Shown here in pieces: positions 17,364 through 26,851 of a DNA stretch of 61,363 nucleotides; positions within the stretch are counted from its first letter, which is position 1, and the number at the start of each line of letters is the position of its first letter. This DNA comes from Gammaproteobacteria bacterium (GTDB lineage Bacteria; Pseudomonadota; Gammaproteobacteria; Ga0077536), in NCBI GenBank assembly GCA_009692265.1, contig SHZM01000014.1, positions 1 through 61,363 on the forward strand, given 5' to 3'. The notes under the pieces were generated by a model that saw only the letters and a program-made list of their open reading frames with translations, searched no databases and was not told the origin of the DNA. The position numbers were made by a program, and so were the translations under genes.

Positions 17364-17390
17364 TGACGGATATTTGCCGTCAATTATTTT
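17364..17390 (+). terminator. Intrinsic terminator after cbbO/norD
   Basis: A 6-bp stem TGACGG/CCGTCA with a 7-base loop is followed directly by ATTATTTT, a good T-rich tail. It lies 59 bases after the VWA gene stop and before the end of convergent dnaG. Confidence 0.55.
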
Positions 17391-17431
17391 GTCCCTCTGA
17401 ACAAATCAAAAATTCGGTGCAGAGGTACCGG

Positions 17432-19174
17432 CTATTTATCTCCCAGTGGTCCGCGTTGAAGTCGGGTGCGCGCAGCGGCACCAATTTCCCCCGGCCGCGT
17501 GGTCTGGGCGCCGAGCGAGCGGGTGTAGTAATTACGCTGGTTCGCTCGCAAAACTTGCTGTAGCGCGCCTTTAAATTCATCAACCCACAATTCTGGCGCG
17601 AGCAGAATTTGCGGCAGCAAAATATGCTCGACTAATTCGTGGTGGGGCGAATCGCGCAGTGTTTCGAGCAGCGCACCACTGGAGAGATCCGGGCTTTCGC
17701 GTAAATGCTCGAGAATCGTGACCAGCAGCGCGAGGCCGGGATCGGAGGTTACATCCAGCGCCGGAAACTCCGCGGCCCAGCGCGCGAGTTTTGGCTCATG
17801 AATGAGTAACGCAATCGCGCGCCCCAACACCGGCTGTACGTTGTGAGCCGAGGCACGCGGACGACTGTTTGGCGTGCGCGATGTCGGCGCGGGGCGTCCA
17901 GCGAACGGTACTTCGACCCGCGTCTGCGCCAGCTCGGCCAACCGCTCCAACAATAACTGCCGGAAAGTGCCTGTTGGTACTTTGTGTATCAGGGGTTTGG
18001 CGAGCGCCACGAAGGCTGCGCGACCTTCTAATGAATCGAGTTTCGCCGGTGTCGCGAGCTGGGTGAACAAATGCGCTGACAGATCAATCGTGCGCGCGTT
18101 ATCGCGGAACGGCTCTGGGCCTGCTTCGCGCACCAGACTGTCGGGATCATGACCTTGCGGCAAAAAAAGGAAACCGGCCCGACGCCCGTCTTGCATCAAG
18201 GGTAGAGCGACTTCCAAGGCGCGCCAGCTTGCGCGTTGCCCGGCGCTATCTCCGTCGAAGCAGAAAATGACTTCGGAGACCACGCGAAACAACTGCTCCA
18301 AATGTTCGGCGCTGGTCGCGGTACCGAGTGTTGCGACAGCGTTATCAACGCCGTGTTGGGCGAGAGCGACGACGTCCATATAGCCTTCGACGATCAGAAT
18401 CCGCTCGACCTTGGCATTCTGTTTGAGCACGTGATGCAGGCCGTAAAGCTCTCGCCGCTTGTGAAAAATGGGGGTTTCGGGCGAATTGAGATATTTCGGT
18501 TCGCCTTGATCGATCACCCGACCACCGAAGGCGATGCACCGGCCGCGTCGATCGACGATCGGAAAAATGATGCGATCCCGAAACCGGTCGTAGTACCCGC
18601 CGCCGTCACGCTCGATGGTCAGCCCGACCAGGGCGAGCAACTTCTTACGCTCCGGGCTGGAGCCGAGTTCCTCGACCAACGTGTCCCACGCCTCGGGCGC
18701 GAAGCCAATCCCGAAGCGACGGGCGATATCACCTGAAAGGCCGCGTCGCTTGAGGTAATCGACTGCGCGCGCGCGCGCTGGGTGATGACGCAGCAGCCGC
18801 GCATAGATTTGTTGGGCGTCGGCCATCATCGAGTAGAACGGCGCGAAATCCTCATGTGGAAGATCGAAACCGCCTTCGTATTCAACTTGCAGTCCAAGCC
18901 GCGCTGATAAATCTTCGACGGCTTCAGTAAAGCTTAAGTTGTCGTGGTTCATCACGAAGCCGATCGCCGAACCATGCGCGCCGCACCCGAAACAGTGATA
19001 GAACTGCTTCTCGGCACTGACAGTAAAGGAAGGGGTTTTCTCGGTGTGGAACGGGCATAGGCCCTGGAAATCGCGGCCGGTCTTTTTCAACACAACCGTG
19101 TGACCCACGATTTCGGCGATATCGACCCGGTTAAGGAGTCGATCGATAAACGATTTGGAAATTCGGCCGGCCAT
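17432..19174 (-). CDS. dnaG: DNA primase DnaG
   Basis: The 580-residue primase makes RNA primers at replication forks. It has the N-terminal CHC2 zinc finger (CPFHTEKTPSF then HCFGCGAHG), the RNA polymerase domain, the TOPRIM core with EGYMDVVAL and FDGDSAG, and a C-terminal helicase-binding domain that binds DnaB. It is the last gene of rpsU-yqeY-dnaG. rpoD, which usually comes next in the macromolecular synthesis operon, is absent; the convergent VWA gene sits there instead. Confidence 0.96.
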   Translation of the reverse strand: MAGRISKSFIDRLLNRVDIAEIVGHTVVLKKTGRDFQGLCPFHTEKTPSFTVSAEKQFYHCFGCGAHGSAIGFVMNHDNLSFTEAVEDLSARLGLQVEYEGGFDLPHEDFAPFYSMMADAQQIYARLLRHHPARARAVDYLKRRGLSGDIARRFGIGFAPEAWDTLVEELGSSPERKKLLALVGLTIERDGGGYYDRFRDRIIFPIVDRRGRCIAFGGRVIDQGEPKYLNSPETPIFHKRRELYGLHHVLKQNAKVERILIVEGYMDVVALAQHGVDNAVATLGTATSAEHLEQLFRVVSEVIFCFDGDSAGQRASWRALEVALPLMQDGRRAGFLFLPQGHDPDSLVREAGPEPFRDNARTIDLSAHLFTQLATPAKLDSLEGRAAFVALAKPLIHKVPTGTFRQLLLERLAELAQTRVEVPFAGRPAPTSRTPNSRPRASAHNVQPVLGRAIALLIHEPKLARWAAEFPALDVTSDPGLALLVTILEHLRESPDLSSGALLETLRDSPHHELVEHILLPQILLAPELWVDEFKGALQQVLRANQRNYYTRSLGAQTTRPGEIGAAARTRLQRGPLGDK

Positions 19175-19243
19175 CTGAATGTCCCCGCGCGCCGCGCGGC
19201 GGCGTTCGCTCGATTCTAAGGGACGGTGGGCGCTAAGCGTAGG

Positions 19244-19714
19244 CTATTTTTTTTCGCGTTCGAGCTGGCCAGTGAGGCGGGTTTTTACCGTGGTGCTGAC
19301 CGCGGCTAGATCGGCTCTGCCCACCAGCAGTGGCCGCAGTTCGGCCATTACTTTACCCATGTCCTTCATTTGGGTAGCGCCGAGTCTGGCAATCGCGGCG
19401 GTAATAAGGTGCTCTACTTCTTCGGCGCTAAGCGGTGCGGGGAGATAGCTTTCGATGATCGTGAGTTCGGCGCGCTCTTTATCGGCCAGATCGGCGCGTT
19501 GCGCTGCATCGTATTGCGTGATTGAGTCTCGCCGCTGGCTTGCGAGTTTGGTCAAGATTCCAATCGTTGCCGCGTCATCTAGAGTGATTCGTGAATCGAC
19601 TTCGACCTGTTTGAACGCGGCCATGATGCCGCGCAGAGTCGTGACTCGGATCTTATCGCCACCCTTGAGGGCGGCTTTGATGTCGGTATTGAGTTGGTCC
19701 TTGAGTGCGGACAT
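19244..19714 (-). CDS. yqeY: GatB/YqeY domain protein
   Basis: A 156-residue YqeY protein, related to the tail domain of the amidotransferase subunit GatB that contacts tRNA. It carries the family blocks TTLRGIMAAFKQVE, IIESYLPAPLS and MGKVMAELRPLL. Its role is uncertain; tRNA-dependent amidation is suspected. It lies between rpsU and dnaG, its usual place. Confidence 0.92.
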   Translation of the reverse strand: MSALKDQLNTDIKAALKGGDKIRVTTLRGIMAAFKQVEVDSRITLDDAATIGILTKLASQRRDSITQYDAAQRADLADKERAELTIIESYLPAPLSAEEVEHLITAAIARLGATQMKDMGKVMAELRPLLVGRADLAAVSTTVKTRLTGQLEREKK

Positions 19715-19740
19715 GCCAGGGGCGCTGCCAGCCCGGCTGG

Positions 19741-19956
19741 TTAGTACGGTCGCACTTTACGCAAGGTGCTGCGTGCGGCCTTCTTTTGCCAGCGCTTAAC
19801 TGCGGCGGCGGCTTTGCGTTTACGCTCTTGGGTTGGCTTCTCGTAGAATTCGCGCTTATGCACTTCAGCAAGTACGCCGGCTTTTTCACACGCTCGCTTG
19901 AAGCGGCGCATTGCAATGTCGAAAGGTTCGTTTTCGCGGATTTTTACGCTGGGCAT
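19741..19956 (-). CDS. rpsU: 30S ribosomal protein S21
   Basis: The 71-residue basic protein begins [19 protein letters not shown], which is diagnostic, and ends RKVRPY. S21 binds near the platform of the 30S subunit and helps mRNA initiation. It is the first gene of the operon with yqeY and dnaG; the ATG at 19956 is preceded by AGGAG. The promoter should lie in the 95-base gap shared with divergent tsaD. Confidence 0.95.
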   Translation of the reverse strand: MPSVKIRENEPFDIAMRRFKRACEKAGVLAEVHKREFYEKPTQERKRKAAAAVKRWQKKAARSTLRKVRPY

Positions 19957-20051
19957 ACGCTTGCTTCTGCTCCTGCTTTGGGGCTTTTACGAGGCGGGCG
20001 ATCGTACTCACGCCTCCTCCAAATGTCCACCGATCAATCAGGTTCAAGTCT

Positions 20052-21059
20052 GTGATCGTTCTAGGCATTGAGACTTCCTGCGACGAAACCGGGGTCGCGC
20101 TCTATAGCGCAACCGAAGGTTTGCTCGCCCACCGCCTGTACAGCCAGGTCGCTATGCATCAAGTCTACGGCGGCGTGGTGCCCGAGCTGGCGTCTCGCGA
20201 TCATGTGCAAAAGATTTCGCCGCTGATCCAAGCTACCGTGGCGGAGGCAGGCGTTACGCTGTCGCAGCTCGGGGCGGTGGCCTATACGGCGGGACCCGGT
20301 TTGATCGGGGCGTTGCTTGTAGGTGCCGCAGTCGGTCGTAGTTTGGCCTGGGCGCTCGAGATCCCCGCAGTCGAGGTCCACCATATGGAAGCCCATTTGC
20401 TCGCGCCGCTGCTGGAGCCAAATCCACCCAATTTCCCGTTTCTTGCGCTGCTCGTGTCTGGCGGTCATACCTTGCTCGTCAGTGTGGAAGGCCTCGGACG
20501 TTATTCAATCCTAGGGGAGTCCCTCGACGATGCGGCGGGCGAAGCCTTCGATAAAACCGCCAAACTCCTAGGTCTTGGCTATCCAGGTGGACCCGCTGTG
20601 GAGAAACTTGCCGCGTTCGGCGATCCGCAACGCTTTCGATTTCCGCGCCCTATGACAAATCGGCCGGGGCTCGATTTCAGTTTCAGTGGGTTGAAGACTT
20701 ACGCAGCCAATACCGTGCGCAACACTGCACTTGATGAACAGGCTAAAGCCGACATCGCACGCGCCTTCTCGGACGCGGTAGTCGAGACCTTCGTCATCAA
20801 GTGCCGACGAGCGCTGCGGGCAACCGGCTTACGCACCTTGGTCGTAGCTGGCGGAGTAAGTGCTAACCGCATGTTGCGTGACGGACTTGATCGCCTAGGC
20901 CATGAATCGCAGATACGGGTGTGTTATCCGCAACTTCAGTTCTGTACGGACAACGGGGCGATGATCGCGTTCGCGGGGTGCCTGCGGTGGCGCGCTGGAG
21001 CACGTGCGCCGGCCGGATTCACTGTGCGTGCGCGCTGGCCGCTTGATGAAACCGGCTAG
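20052..21059 (+). CDS. tsaD: tRNA N6-threonylcarbamoyladenosine transferase TsaD
   Basis: This 335-residue ASKHA-fold protein transfers threonylcarbamoyl to A37 of ANN-decoding tRNAs, working with TsaB, TsaC and TsaE. GTG 20052 is the start because the product then opens [14 protein letters not shown], as in the family; the longer frame back to 19911 runs antisense through rpsU. The metal-binding HHMEAH motif and the nucleotide-binding GGVSANRML are present. It is divergent from rpsU, as in E. coli, and its stop overlaps the plsY stop by 4 bases. Confidence 0.95.
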   Translation: MIVLGIETSCDETGVALYSATEGLLAHRLYSQVAMHQVYGGVVPELASRDHVQKISPLIQATVAEAGVTLSQLGAVAYTAGPGLIGALLVGAAVGRSLAWALEIPAVEVHHMEAHLLAPLLEPNPPNFPFLALLVSGGHTLLVSVEGLGRYSILGESLDDAAGEAFDKTAKLLGLGYPGGPAVEKLAAFGDPQRFRFPRPMTNRPGLDFSFSGLKTYAANTVRNTALDEQAKADIARAFSDAVVETFVIKCRRALRATGLRTLVVAGGVSANRMLRDGLDRLGHESQIRVCYPQLQFCTDNGAMIAFAGCLRWRAGARAPAGFTVRARWPLDETG

Positions 21060-21646
21060 CCCGGTTTTCCAATCCTGCCTTCGGTGCCTGCGAGTAGCCG
21101 CTGAATATTTGCGCGATGACGCCAAAATACGGCGGCGACCATCGCAATCACCGCGCCGCAGAGTGGGAGAGGAAGACCGAGTACGAGGGCGATTATCGGT
21201 GAGAGTGCGGTGGCGACGAGCGCCGCCAGCGACGAGTAACGGGTAACCGCCGCGACTACCAACCAGGTCACGATGAACGCCAAGCCCAGGCGCCAGTCAT
21301 AACCGCCGAGCACGCCGATTAACGTCGCCACGCCTTTGCCGCCACGGAATGCGAAGAAAATCGGATAGAGATGACCTAGAAATGCGCTGAGTCCGGCCCC
21401 AGCAATGGCGTACACGGGCAGGTTTAATGCGGTGGCGAGCCACACCGGCACAAATCCTTTCCCAACATCCCCGACCAAGGTGAGTACCGCCGGGAGCTTG
21501 CCGAAGGCGCGTAACACATTCGTCGCGCCCGGATTACCGGATCCCACCTGCCGAGGATCACCTTTTCCTAGCGCGCGACAGATCAAGATCGCCGCGGATA
21601 AAGAACCGATGAAATAACTCGCGAGGATATAAAGCGTTGTACGCAC
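21056..21646 (-). CDS. plsY: Acyl phosphate:glycerol-3-phosphate acyltransferase PlsY
   Basis: An integral membrane enzyme that makes lysophosphatidic acid from acyl phosphate. Motifs are [29 protein letters not shown] and RYSSLAAL, with five or more membrane helices. GTG 21646 gives 196 residues starting [15 protein letters not shown], the usual length; ATG 21685 and the frame to 21724 add a polar tail not seen in the family. It lies opposite tsaD, a conserved gammaproteobacterial order. Confidence 0.93.
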   Translation of the reverse strand: MRTTLYILASYFIGSLSAAILICRALGKGDPRQVGSGNPGATNVLRAFGKLPAVLTLVGDVGKGFVPVWLATALNLPVYAIAGAGLSAFLGHLYPIFFAFRGGKGVATLIGVLGGYDWRLGLAFIVTWLVVAAVTRYSSLAALVATALSPIIALVLGLPLPLCGAVIAMVAAVFWRHRANIQRLLAGTEGRIGKPG

Positions 21647-21686
21647 GTCGGTATTGGAATGGAAGTGATCCGGGGAATCAAGCATT

Positions 21687-21705
21687 CGCCACGTTACACG
21701 TGGCG
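21687..21705. repeat. Inverted repeat between plsY and folB
   Basis: CGCCACG and CGTGGCG form a perfect 7-bp stem around TTACA in the divergent plsY/folB region. It may be a leader hairpin of the plsY transcript or an operator. No T tract follows. Confidence 0.35.
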
Positions 21706-21845
21706 TAGCGATACGCAACCGCAAGGGGACGCATCATTGAACGATATACTCGACTCCTATCACCAACTTGCTCACGAATACGAGCGGTCAATCGAGGCTT
21801 CTAGGGTTATACTGCCGACGAATTAAAGGTGCCTCGGGATCCAGA

Positions 21846-22211
21846 ATGGACGTGGTTTTTTTACACGGCTTGCGCATCGATACAGTGATCGGGATTTTCG
21901 ATTGGGAGCGACGTCTCAAACAGACGCTGGTCCTGGATATCGATATGGGTGCGGACCTCAGTCGCGCAGGCCATAGCGATGCGATTGACGATACGATCGA
22001 CTACAAGTCCATCACCAAACGGATTTTCAAACTCGCCGACGAACACTCGTTTCTGCTCGTCGAAGCGCTAGCCGAAAGCCTCGCGCAAATTCTGCTGACG
22101 GAATTCAGCTTGGCGTGGGTGCGAATCAAACTCAACAAAAAAGGTGCGGTTCGCCAGGTGCGAGATGTTGGCGTCATCATCGAGCGTCGACTCGACCACG
22201 CCCCGACCTAA
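21846..22211 (+). CDS. folB: Dihydroneopterin aldolase FolB
   Basis: The 121-residue enzyme converts 7,8-dihydroneopterin to 6-hydroxymethyl-dihydropterin and glycolaldehyde in folate synthesis. Blocks include LHGLRIDTVIGIFDWER, the YKSI segment and the active-site region SFLLVEALAE. ATG 21846 gives MDVVFLHGL; the frame open to 21768 is upstream non-coding. folK starts 4 bases after the stop, and its product uses the FolB product. Confidence 0.94.
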   Translation: MDVVFLHGLRIDTVIGIFDWERRLKQTLVLDIDMGADLSRAGHSDAIDDTIDYKSITKRIFKLADEHSFLLVEALAESLAQILLTEFSLAWVRIKLNKKGAVRQVRDVGVIIERRLDHAPT

Positions 22212-22215
22212 GCCA

Positions 22216-22725
22216 GTGTTGCGCGTTTTTATCGGGATCGGAAGCAATGTCGAACGAGAAGCGAATATCCGTCGCGCCGTCGCGGCGTTACAAGCCCAAT
22301 TCGGTGAGGTGAAATGCTCGCCGGTGTATCGCACTCCAGCAGTTGGCTTCGTGGGTGATGATTTTTACAACCTGGTGGTCGAGATTGAGACTGACCTCAC
22401 GGTAGAAACACTCGCTGCCGAACTGCGGCAGATTGAACTGCACCAGGGGCGGCATCGTGGCGAGGCCAAGTTCGCGCCTCGGACGCTCGATCTCGATCTG
22501 CTTACCTACGGAGCAACGATTGGTACCTACGGCATGGTGGTACTGCCGCGCCCAGATATTCTTGAATATCCCTTTGTACTGGGTCCGCTGGCCGATCTCG
22601 CACCCGAGCTGTGTCATCCTACGGTGCAACGTACCTATCGTGAGCTGTGGCAGGGTCGAATAGCGAGTGAACCACTCACACCCGTCCCGAACTTTTTGTC
22701 CATGCAGGCCGAACCAAGCGCGTAA
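22216..22725 (+). CDS. folK: 6-hydroxymethyl-dihydropterin pyrophosphokinase FolK
   Basis: The 169-residue HPPK transfers pyrophosphate from ATP to hydroxymethyl-dihydropterin. It has the start VFIGIGSNVEREANI and the signature APRTLDLDLLTYG with the magnesium-binding aspartates, then the PRPDILEYPFVLGPL block. GTG 22216 is 4 bases after the folB stop; TTG 22219 is an alternative. The ATG at 22144 would overlap folB heavily and is rejected. Confidence 0.94.
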   Translation: MLRVFIGIGSNVEREANIRRAVAALQAQFGEVKCSPVYRTPAVGFVGDDFYNLVVEIETDLTVETLAAELRQIELHQGRHRGEAKFAPRTLDLDLLTYGATIGTYGMVVLPRPDILEYPFVLGPLADLAPELCHPTVQRTYRELWQGRIASEPLTPVPNFLSMQAEPSA

Positions 22726-22750
22726 TTCAGCGCGCTGATAGAGGATCCCT

Positions 22751-23179
22751 ATGAATGTCGTCTTATTACGATCGCTGAGCTTGAGTTTAGCCGTGCTGCT
22801 GTTATGCGCCTGTGGACATTTCTTGACCCCCAAGGAGCAACGGCGCGAAAAAGCTTTGGTGCTCGCAACTGACAGTTATCGAAAAAACATGCGCTGGGGT
22901 AATTTCGAAGAGGCAGCGGGGTATCTCAGAGCCAAGGAAGGCGAGATCTCGGGTCCCAACATGGAGAGCTTCAGCCATTACAAAATCACGGGTTATTACA
23001 CCAACGAGCAACAGCGCAATGATGCCGGTGACGAAGTGCGCGTTGTCGCGCACATCGAGTATTACGAGCTTGATACCGGGGTTGCCCGGACTCTGCGGGA
23101 TGATCAGTACTGGTGGTACGACGAGGCAAGTCAGCGCTGGTATTTAGGGTCACGCATGCCGGAGCTTGATAAACACTAA
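22751..23179 (+). CDS. Small lipoprotein of unknown function
   Basis: The 142-residue product has a type II signal peptide with lipobox LLCAC (Cys near residue 21), then a soluble region rich in Tyr, Trp and charged residues ending in DDQYWWYDEASQRWYLG. It should be an outer- or inner-membrane lipoprotein. I recall similar lipoproteins in gammaproteobacteria but no function. It follows folK by 25 bases in the same direction and overlaps the end of the convergent pteridine reductase gene by 4 bases. Confidence 0.75.
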   Translation: MNVVLLRSLSLSLAVLLLCACGHFLTPKEQRREKALVLATDSYRKNMRWGNFEEAAGYLRAKEGEISGPNMESFSHYKITGYYTNEQQRNDAGDEVRVVAHIEYYELDTGVARTLRDDQYWWYDEASQRWYLGSRMPELDKH

Positions 23180-23940
23180 TCGACGATCATCCGACCGCCA
23201 TCGACGCTTAGCACCTGCCCAGTGACATACGGCGCGTTGACGAGGTATTCCACGGCCCCGGCGATGTCGCTGGGTTCCCCGGCGCGCCCGAGTGGTGTGC
23301 GCGCCAGGATCGCCGCCTGCTCCGCAGGTGTTGCTTCGGCGGTCCATAAAATAGCGCCCGGTGAGATCGCGTTCACCCGCACCAGCGGCGCTAACTCGCG
23401 CGCCAAGGCGCGGGTTAATCCGATGAGCCCCGCTTTCGACGCACAGTAAATCGCATATTCGACCCGCGGGCGTTCTGCATAAACGTCAATCAGATTTACA
23501 ATACACCCGGCGGAGGACCTTAACAGCGGCGCTGCTGCTTGGCTTAGGAAAAATGGCGCCTTCAGATTAACCGCGAAAATCGTATCCCATTGTGCCGGTG
23601 TCGCATCGCTCAGCGGGGTAGCGTGAAACACCGCGGCATTATTAATTAGGGCGTCTAGACGACCCCACTGGGCTGCTAAGCTTGTAACAAGCTGTGACGA
23701 TGCTTGCGGATCGAGAAGATCCGCCTTCAGGGCCACCGCCGAGTTAGCGCGATCTGAATTGAATACCTCGCATAATGCGAGTGTCTCGGCGACCGAATTG
23801 AAATAGTGCAATCCCACTCTCCAACCGTGTTGGTGCAAGGTCGACGCTATGTGTGTTCCGAGCCGCCGACCCGTCCCCGTCACTAAGGCGACTCGGTCGG
23901 CGCCTGAATTTGAATGGTTAGAGTGAACTATTTGCGACAC
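23176..23940 (-). CDS. Pteridine reductase (short-chain dehydrogenase)
   Basis: A 254-residue SDR enzyme. The NADP(H) motif TGTGRRLG with its Arg-Arg pair is typical of pteridine reductases; NNAAVF, the catalytic Tyr and Lys in YAIYCASKAG, and SPGAILW follow. It probably reduces dihydropterins or dihydrofolate, and its closeness to folB-folK supports that. A general SDR role remains possible, and the usual active-site Ser is replaced near LIDVYAERP by Asp, as in known pteridine reductases. Confidence 0.85.
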   Translation of the reverse strand: MSQIVHSNHSNSGADRVALVTGTGRRLGTHIASTLHQHGWRVGLHYFNSVAETLALCEVFNSDRANSAVALKADLLDPQASSQLVTSLAAQWGRLDALINNAAVFHATPLSDATPAQWDTIFAVNLKAPFFLSQAAAPLLRSSAGCIVNLIDVYAERPRVEYAIYCASKAGLIGLTRALARELAPLVRVNAISPGAILWTAEATPAEQAAILARTPLGRAGEPSDIAGAVEYLVNAPYVTGQVLSVDGGRMIVD

Positions 23941-23963
23941 TTTAAGTTAAAGATTAAACACCA

Positions 23964-25136
23964 TTGGAAGTCACCACGAGATTACCCGATCCAAGTCCTG
24001 AACAAGTAGCCCTATCGCGGATCTTGGGCACGCGGATCGACGCCGAGATCGCCCGTGGCGGGGGTTTCTTGCCGTTCGACCGTTTCATGGATCTGGCGTT
24101 ATACGCCCCTGGGCTGGGTTACTACGTCGCGCATGCTGACCAATTTGGCGCGAACGGTGATTTCGTCACCGCGCCGGAAATTTCGCCGCTCTACGGTGCC
24201 GCATTAGCTGCGCAATGCGCGCTGACCCTGGAAGCATTAGCCGAAGGCATGATCATCGAGTTCGGCGGTGGCAGTGGGCGCATGGCCCTCGCCATCCTGA
24301 AAGAGTTGCGTCGGCGTGGGGTGTGGCCGGTTGACTATGCGATCGTTGAATTGAGTCCGGCATTGCGCGAACTACAGCGTGAAACGCTATCAGCGGCGGA
24401 TCCGGCGATCGCCGCCTGCGTACGCTGGTGGCAAACCCAACCAGAGTCACCGACGGTCGGGGTGGTCATCGCGAACGAAGTGATCGATGCCTTGCCGGTA
24501 AGTGTATTTGAGTGTGCGGACAACGAACTCTACGAATGCGGCGTTGGCAAAGCGTCGTGTGGGTTCGAGTGGTTATTGCGCGCGGCGCCGAGTGGATTAG
24601 CTCAGGAGATAGCTCTGCGCGTCGGGCCGGCCCCGCAGTCTCGGTACCGTTCCGAATTAAATCTCCGCCAAGCGGTGTGGTTGGCCGACCTTAAACGTTT
24701 TTTAAGTCGTGGTGTGGCAATCATCGCGGACTACGGGTATCCACGGCACGAGTACTACCACCCGGATCGCTCCGAGGGAACTTTGCAGTGCCACTATCGG
24801 CAGCGCGTGCACAGCAACGTGTTCTGGTACCCTGGGCTCCAGGACATCACGGCATCGGTGGATTTCTCAGCCCTTGCTGAAGCTGCGACAACCCTGGATT
24901 TCGAAGTCCGCGGCTACGCGGATCAAGCAAGTTACTTATTGAGTAGCGGAATCACCGAGCGCTTAGCGGAATTAGCAACCGCTGATGCACTGGTACAGTA
25001 TCGGGCCGCCCAGGCAGTCAAGACGTTATTGTTACCCCAGGCAATGGGGACACGGGTCAAGTTTATGAGCTTGAGCCGCGACTACTCGGGTCCCATCAGT
25101 GGCTATCTGGTGCGCGACGATCGTCATCGGTTGTGA
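23964..25136 (+). CDS. MidA/NDUFAF7-family SAM-dependent methyltransferase
   Basis: The 390-residue DUF185 protein has the family blocks FDRFMDLALYAPGLGYY, GDFVTAPEISPLYG and the SAM-binding EFGGGSGRMA. In mitochondria NDUFAF7 methylates an arginine of a complex I subunit; the bacterial target is unproven. The start is TTG 23964, 23 bases from the divergent pteridine reductase. The pairing of these two genes is common in gammaproteobacteria. Confidence 0.9.
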   Translation: MEVTTRLPDPSPEQVALSRILGTRIDAEIARGGGFLPFDRFMDLALYAPGLGYYVAHADQFGANGDFVTAPEISPLYGAALAAQCALTLEALAEGMIIEFGGGSGRMALAILKELRRRGVWPVDYAIVELSPALRELQRETLSAADPAIAACVRWWQTQPESPTVGVVIANEVIDALPVSVFECADNELYECGVGKASCGFEWLLRAAPSGLAQEIALRVGPAPQSRYRSELNLRQAVWLADLKRFLSRGVAIIADYGYPRHEYYHPDRSEGTLQCHYRQRVHSNVFWYPGLQDITASVDFSALAEAATTLDFEVRGYADQASYLLSSGITERLAELATADALVQYRAAQAVKTLLLPQAMGTRVKFMSLSRDYSGPISGYLVRDDRHRL

Positions 25137-25211
25137 CGGTTCCTCCGCGATGAACTTAGGAAACGGTGCACAGTCTATTAGGCTGCTCCATAGTCTAGTG
25201 AAGGAATTTAT

Positions 25212-25844
25212 ATGCGAAGTCTCCTGGCGCTTGTTCTCGCGGTTGCCGTGTTTACCAGCGCCAATGCGCAAGAGATCGATCCAGAGGCGCCTGCGACCTT
25301 GCCGCAACCGCGCGCCGATCAGCAGGTCGCAACGTTTGCGGGAGGGTGCTTTTGGTGCATGGAACCACCGTTCGACCACCTTGAGGGCGTGTCGGCGACG
25401 ACGTCAGGTTATATTAGTGGCAGGTTGAAAAATCCTTCTTATGATCAGGTGTCGCACGAGGAAACCGGGCACGCCGAGGCGATTCAGGTCTTATTTGATC
25501 CCGATAAAGTCACGTATGAAAGGTTGCTAGAGGTGTTTTGGCGAAACATCGATCCGACCGCGCTGGATTATCAGTTCTGTGATGCCGGCCATCAGTATCG
25601 CAGTGCAATTTTCTATCATGATGCCGCGCAAAAAGCCGCTGCGATTAGCTCCAAACAGGCGCTCGAGAAGGATAAGCCCTTCGCCGGCGGAATCGTCACT
25701 GAAATTACCGCGGCTACAGAATTTTACCCGACTGAGAACTACCATCAGAATTACTATCTCACCAATCCGGTTCGCTATAAGTTCTATCGCTACAACTGCG
25801 GGCGTGACAAGCGGTTAAACGAACTCTGGGGGACATCGAAATGA
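25212..25844 (+). CDS. msrA: Peptide methionine sulfoxide reductase MsrA, exported
   Basis: The 210-residue enzyme repairs methionine-S-sulfoxide. The catalytic GGCFWCME motif is near 45-52, followed by GYISG, HAEAIQV and the ENYHQNYYL block. An N-terminal signal peptide (cleavage after ANAQ) sends it to the periplasm, unlike the cytoplasmic E. coli MsrA, suggesting protection of envelope proteins. GAAGGA precedes the ATG. No msrB is seen nearby. Confidence 0.94.
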   Translation: MRSLLALVLAVAVFTSANAQEIDPEAPATLPQPRADQQVATFAGGCFWCMEPPFDHLEGVSATTSGYISGRLKNPSYDQVSHEETGHAEAIQVLFDPDKVTYERLLEVFWRNIDPTALDYQFCDAGHQYRSAIFYHDAAQKAAAISSKQALEKDKPFAGGIVTEITAATEFYPTENYHQNYYLTNPVRYKFYRYNCGRDKRLNELWGTSK

Positions 25845-25926
25845 GGTCTGACGTTGGCTAGTGTCACAAAACAAGGCGGGAAACTGTCGCTGACCCGCGA
25901 AATGCGCAGTCTCCGAAAGACCAGCA

Positions 25927-26851
25927 ATGGCTAACGCGACGCCGCTAGATACTACAATCGGCGTGTCGCAACAGTGCATTATGTTTGCCGATATCGTAGG
26001 AAGCACCGTGCTTTATGAAAGTCGTCGGAGACGAGCAAGCGCGGGAGCTGACCGGGCAAGTACTTGCCCGCATGACTTCTATCATCGTAGGCAAGAACGG
26101 CCGAATCGCGGCCGAGCTTGGTGATGAACTAATGTGTTTTTTCACGCAAGCGGGCGACGCTGCGGCAGCATCGTGCGAATTGCACTCCACCATAGGCGAT
26201 GAATTTCCAAACCCGGTCACGGGCAACCGAATGCGACTTCGCATCGGCATCCACAATGGGGCGGTTGCCGGGAATAAAGACGATTTGATGCGCGAAACAG
26301 GCAAGATCGCCCATTGGGCCGCGAGCAATGCCGAGCCCGATCAGACCTTGGCTATTGTTTCGGTGATCGATGCGTTGCCGCGCATATTTCGCGCCGTCTC
26401 ACGCTATGTTGACGATGAAACCTGGAATTTCGTGACCTTCGAGCACGTCACTCTCTACGAGATTATTTGGGATGTTGAAGCTGTCACAGTGATGGATTCG
26501 GCAACTCAAGTCCCGACGTCTCGTCGTTCTCGCCGGGTAACGTTTACTTTAGGAGGCGACAGCGTGTCGATCAACGCTGAGCGTCCGGTGATTTCGGTAG
26601 GGCGCGGTACTCAAAATGATCTGATCGTCAAACACGATCTCGTGTCACGACAACATTTCACTGCCCAATTCAGTCGAGGGCGTTGCACTGTCACTGACAA
26701 GAGTACGAACGGTACGGTGGTGATCCCGGACCAAGGCGAGCGTCAAACCATCCATCGTGAAACCGCGCCAATAGTCGGCAGCGGCTTCATCGTGATGGGC
26801 GTTGTAGATGCTAATTCGCCAGCCATCACCTTACGTTACGAATGCGTTTAA
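25927..26851 (+). pseudogene. Class III adenylate/guanylate cyclase with FHA domain, frameshifted
   Basis: ATG 25927 opens with the cyclase core start QQCIMFADIVGSTVLYE, holding the metal-binding Asp. The frame then fails, and the rest (VGDEQARELTGQVLA, GDELMCFF, RLRIGIHNGAV) is in another frame from about 26021. Removing one A from AAA at 26018-26020 joins them. The C-terminal FHA domain (ISVGRGTQNDLIV, LVSRQHF, DKSTNGTVV) binds phosphothreonine. An intact protein of about 307 residues would couple cyclic nucleotide synthesis to Ser/Thr phosphorylation. Its end overlaps convergent cca by 26 bases. A programmed shift is possible but no slippery site is evident. Confidence 0.78.

Noticed and set aside
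19911-20051. Extended N-terminus for TsaD
   Set aside because: It runs antisense through the rpsU start; the family begins at GTG 20052.
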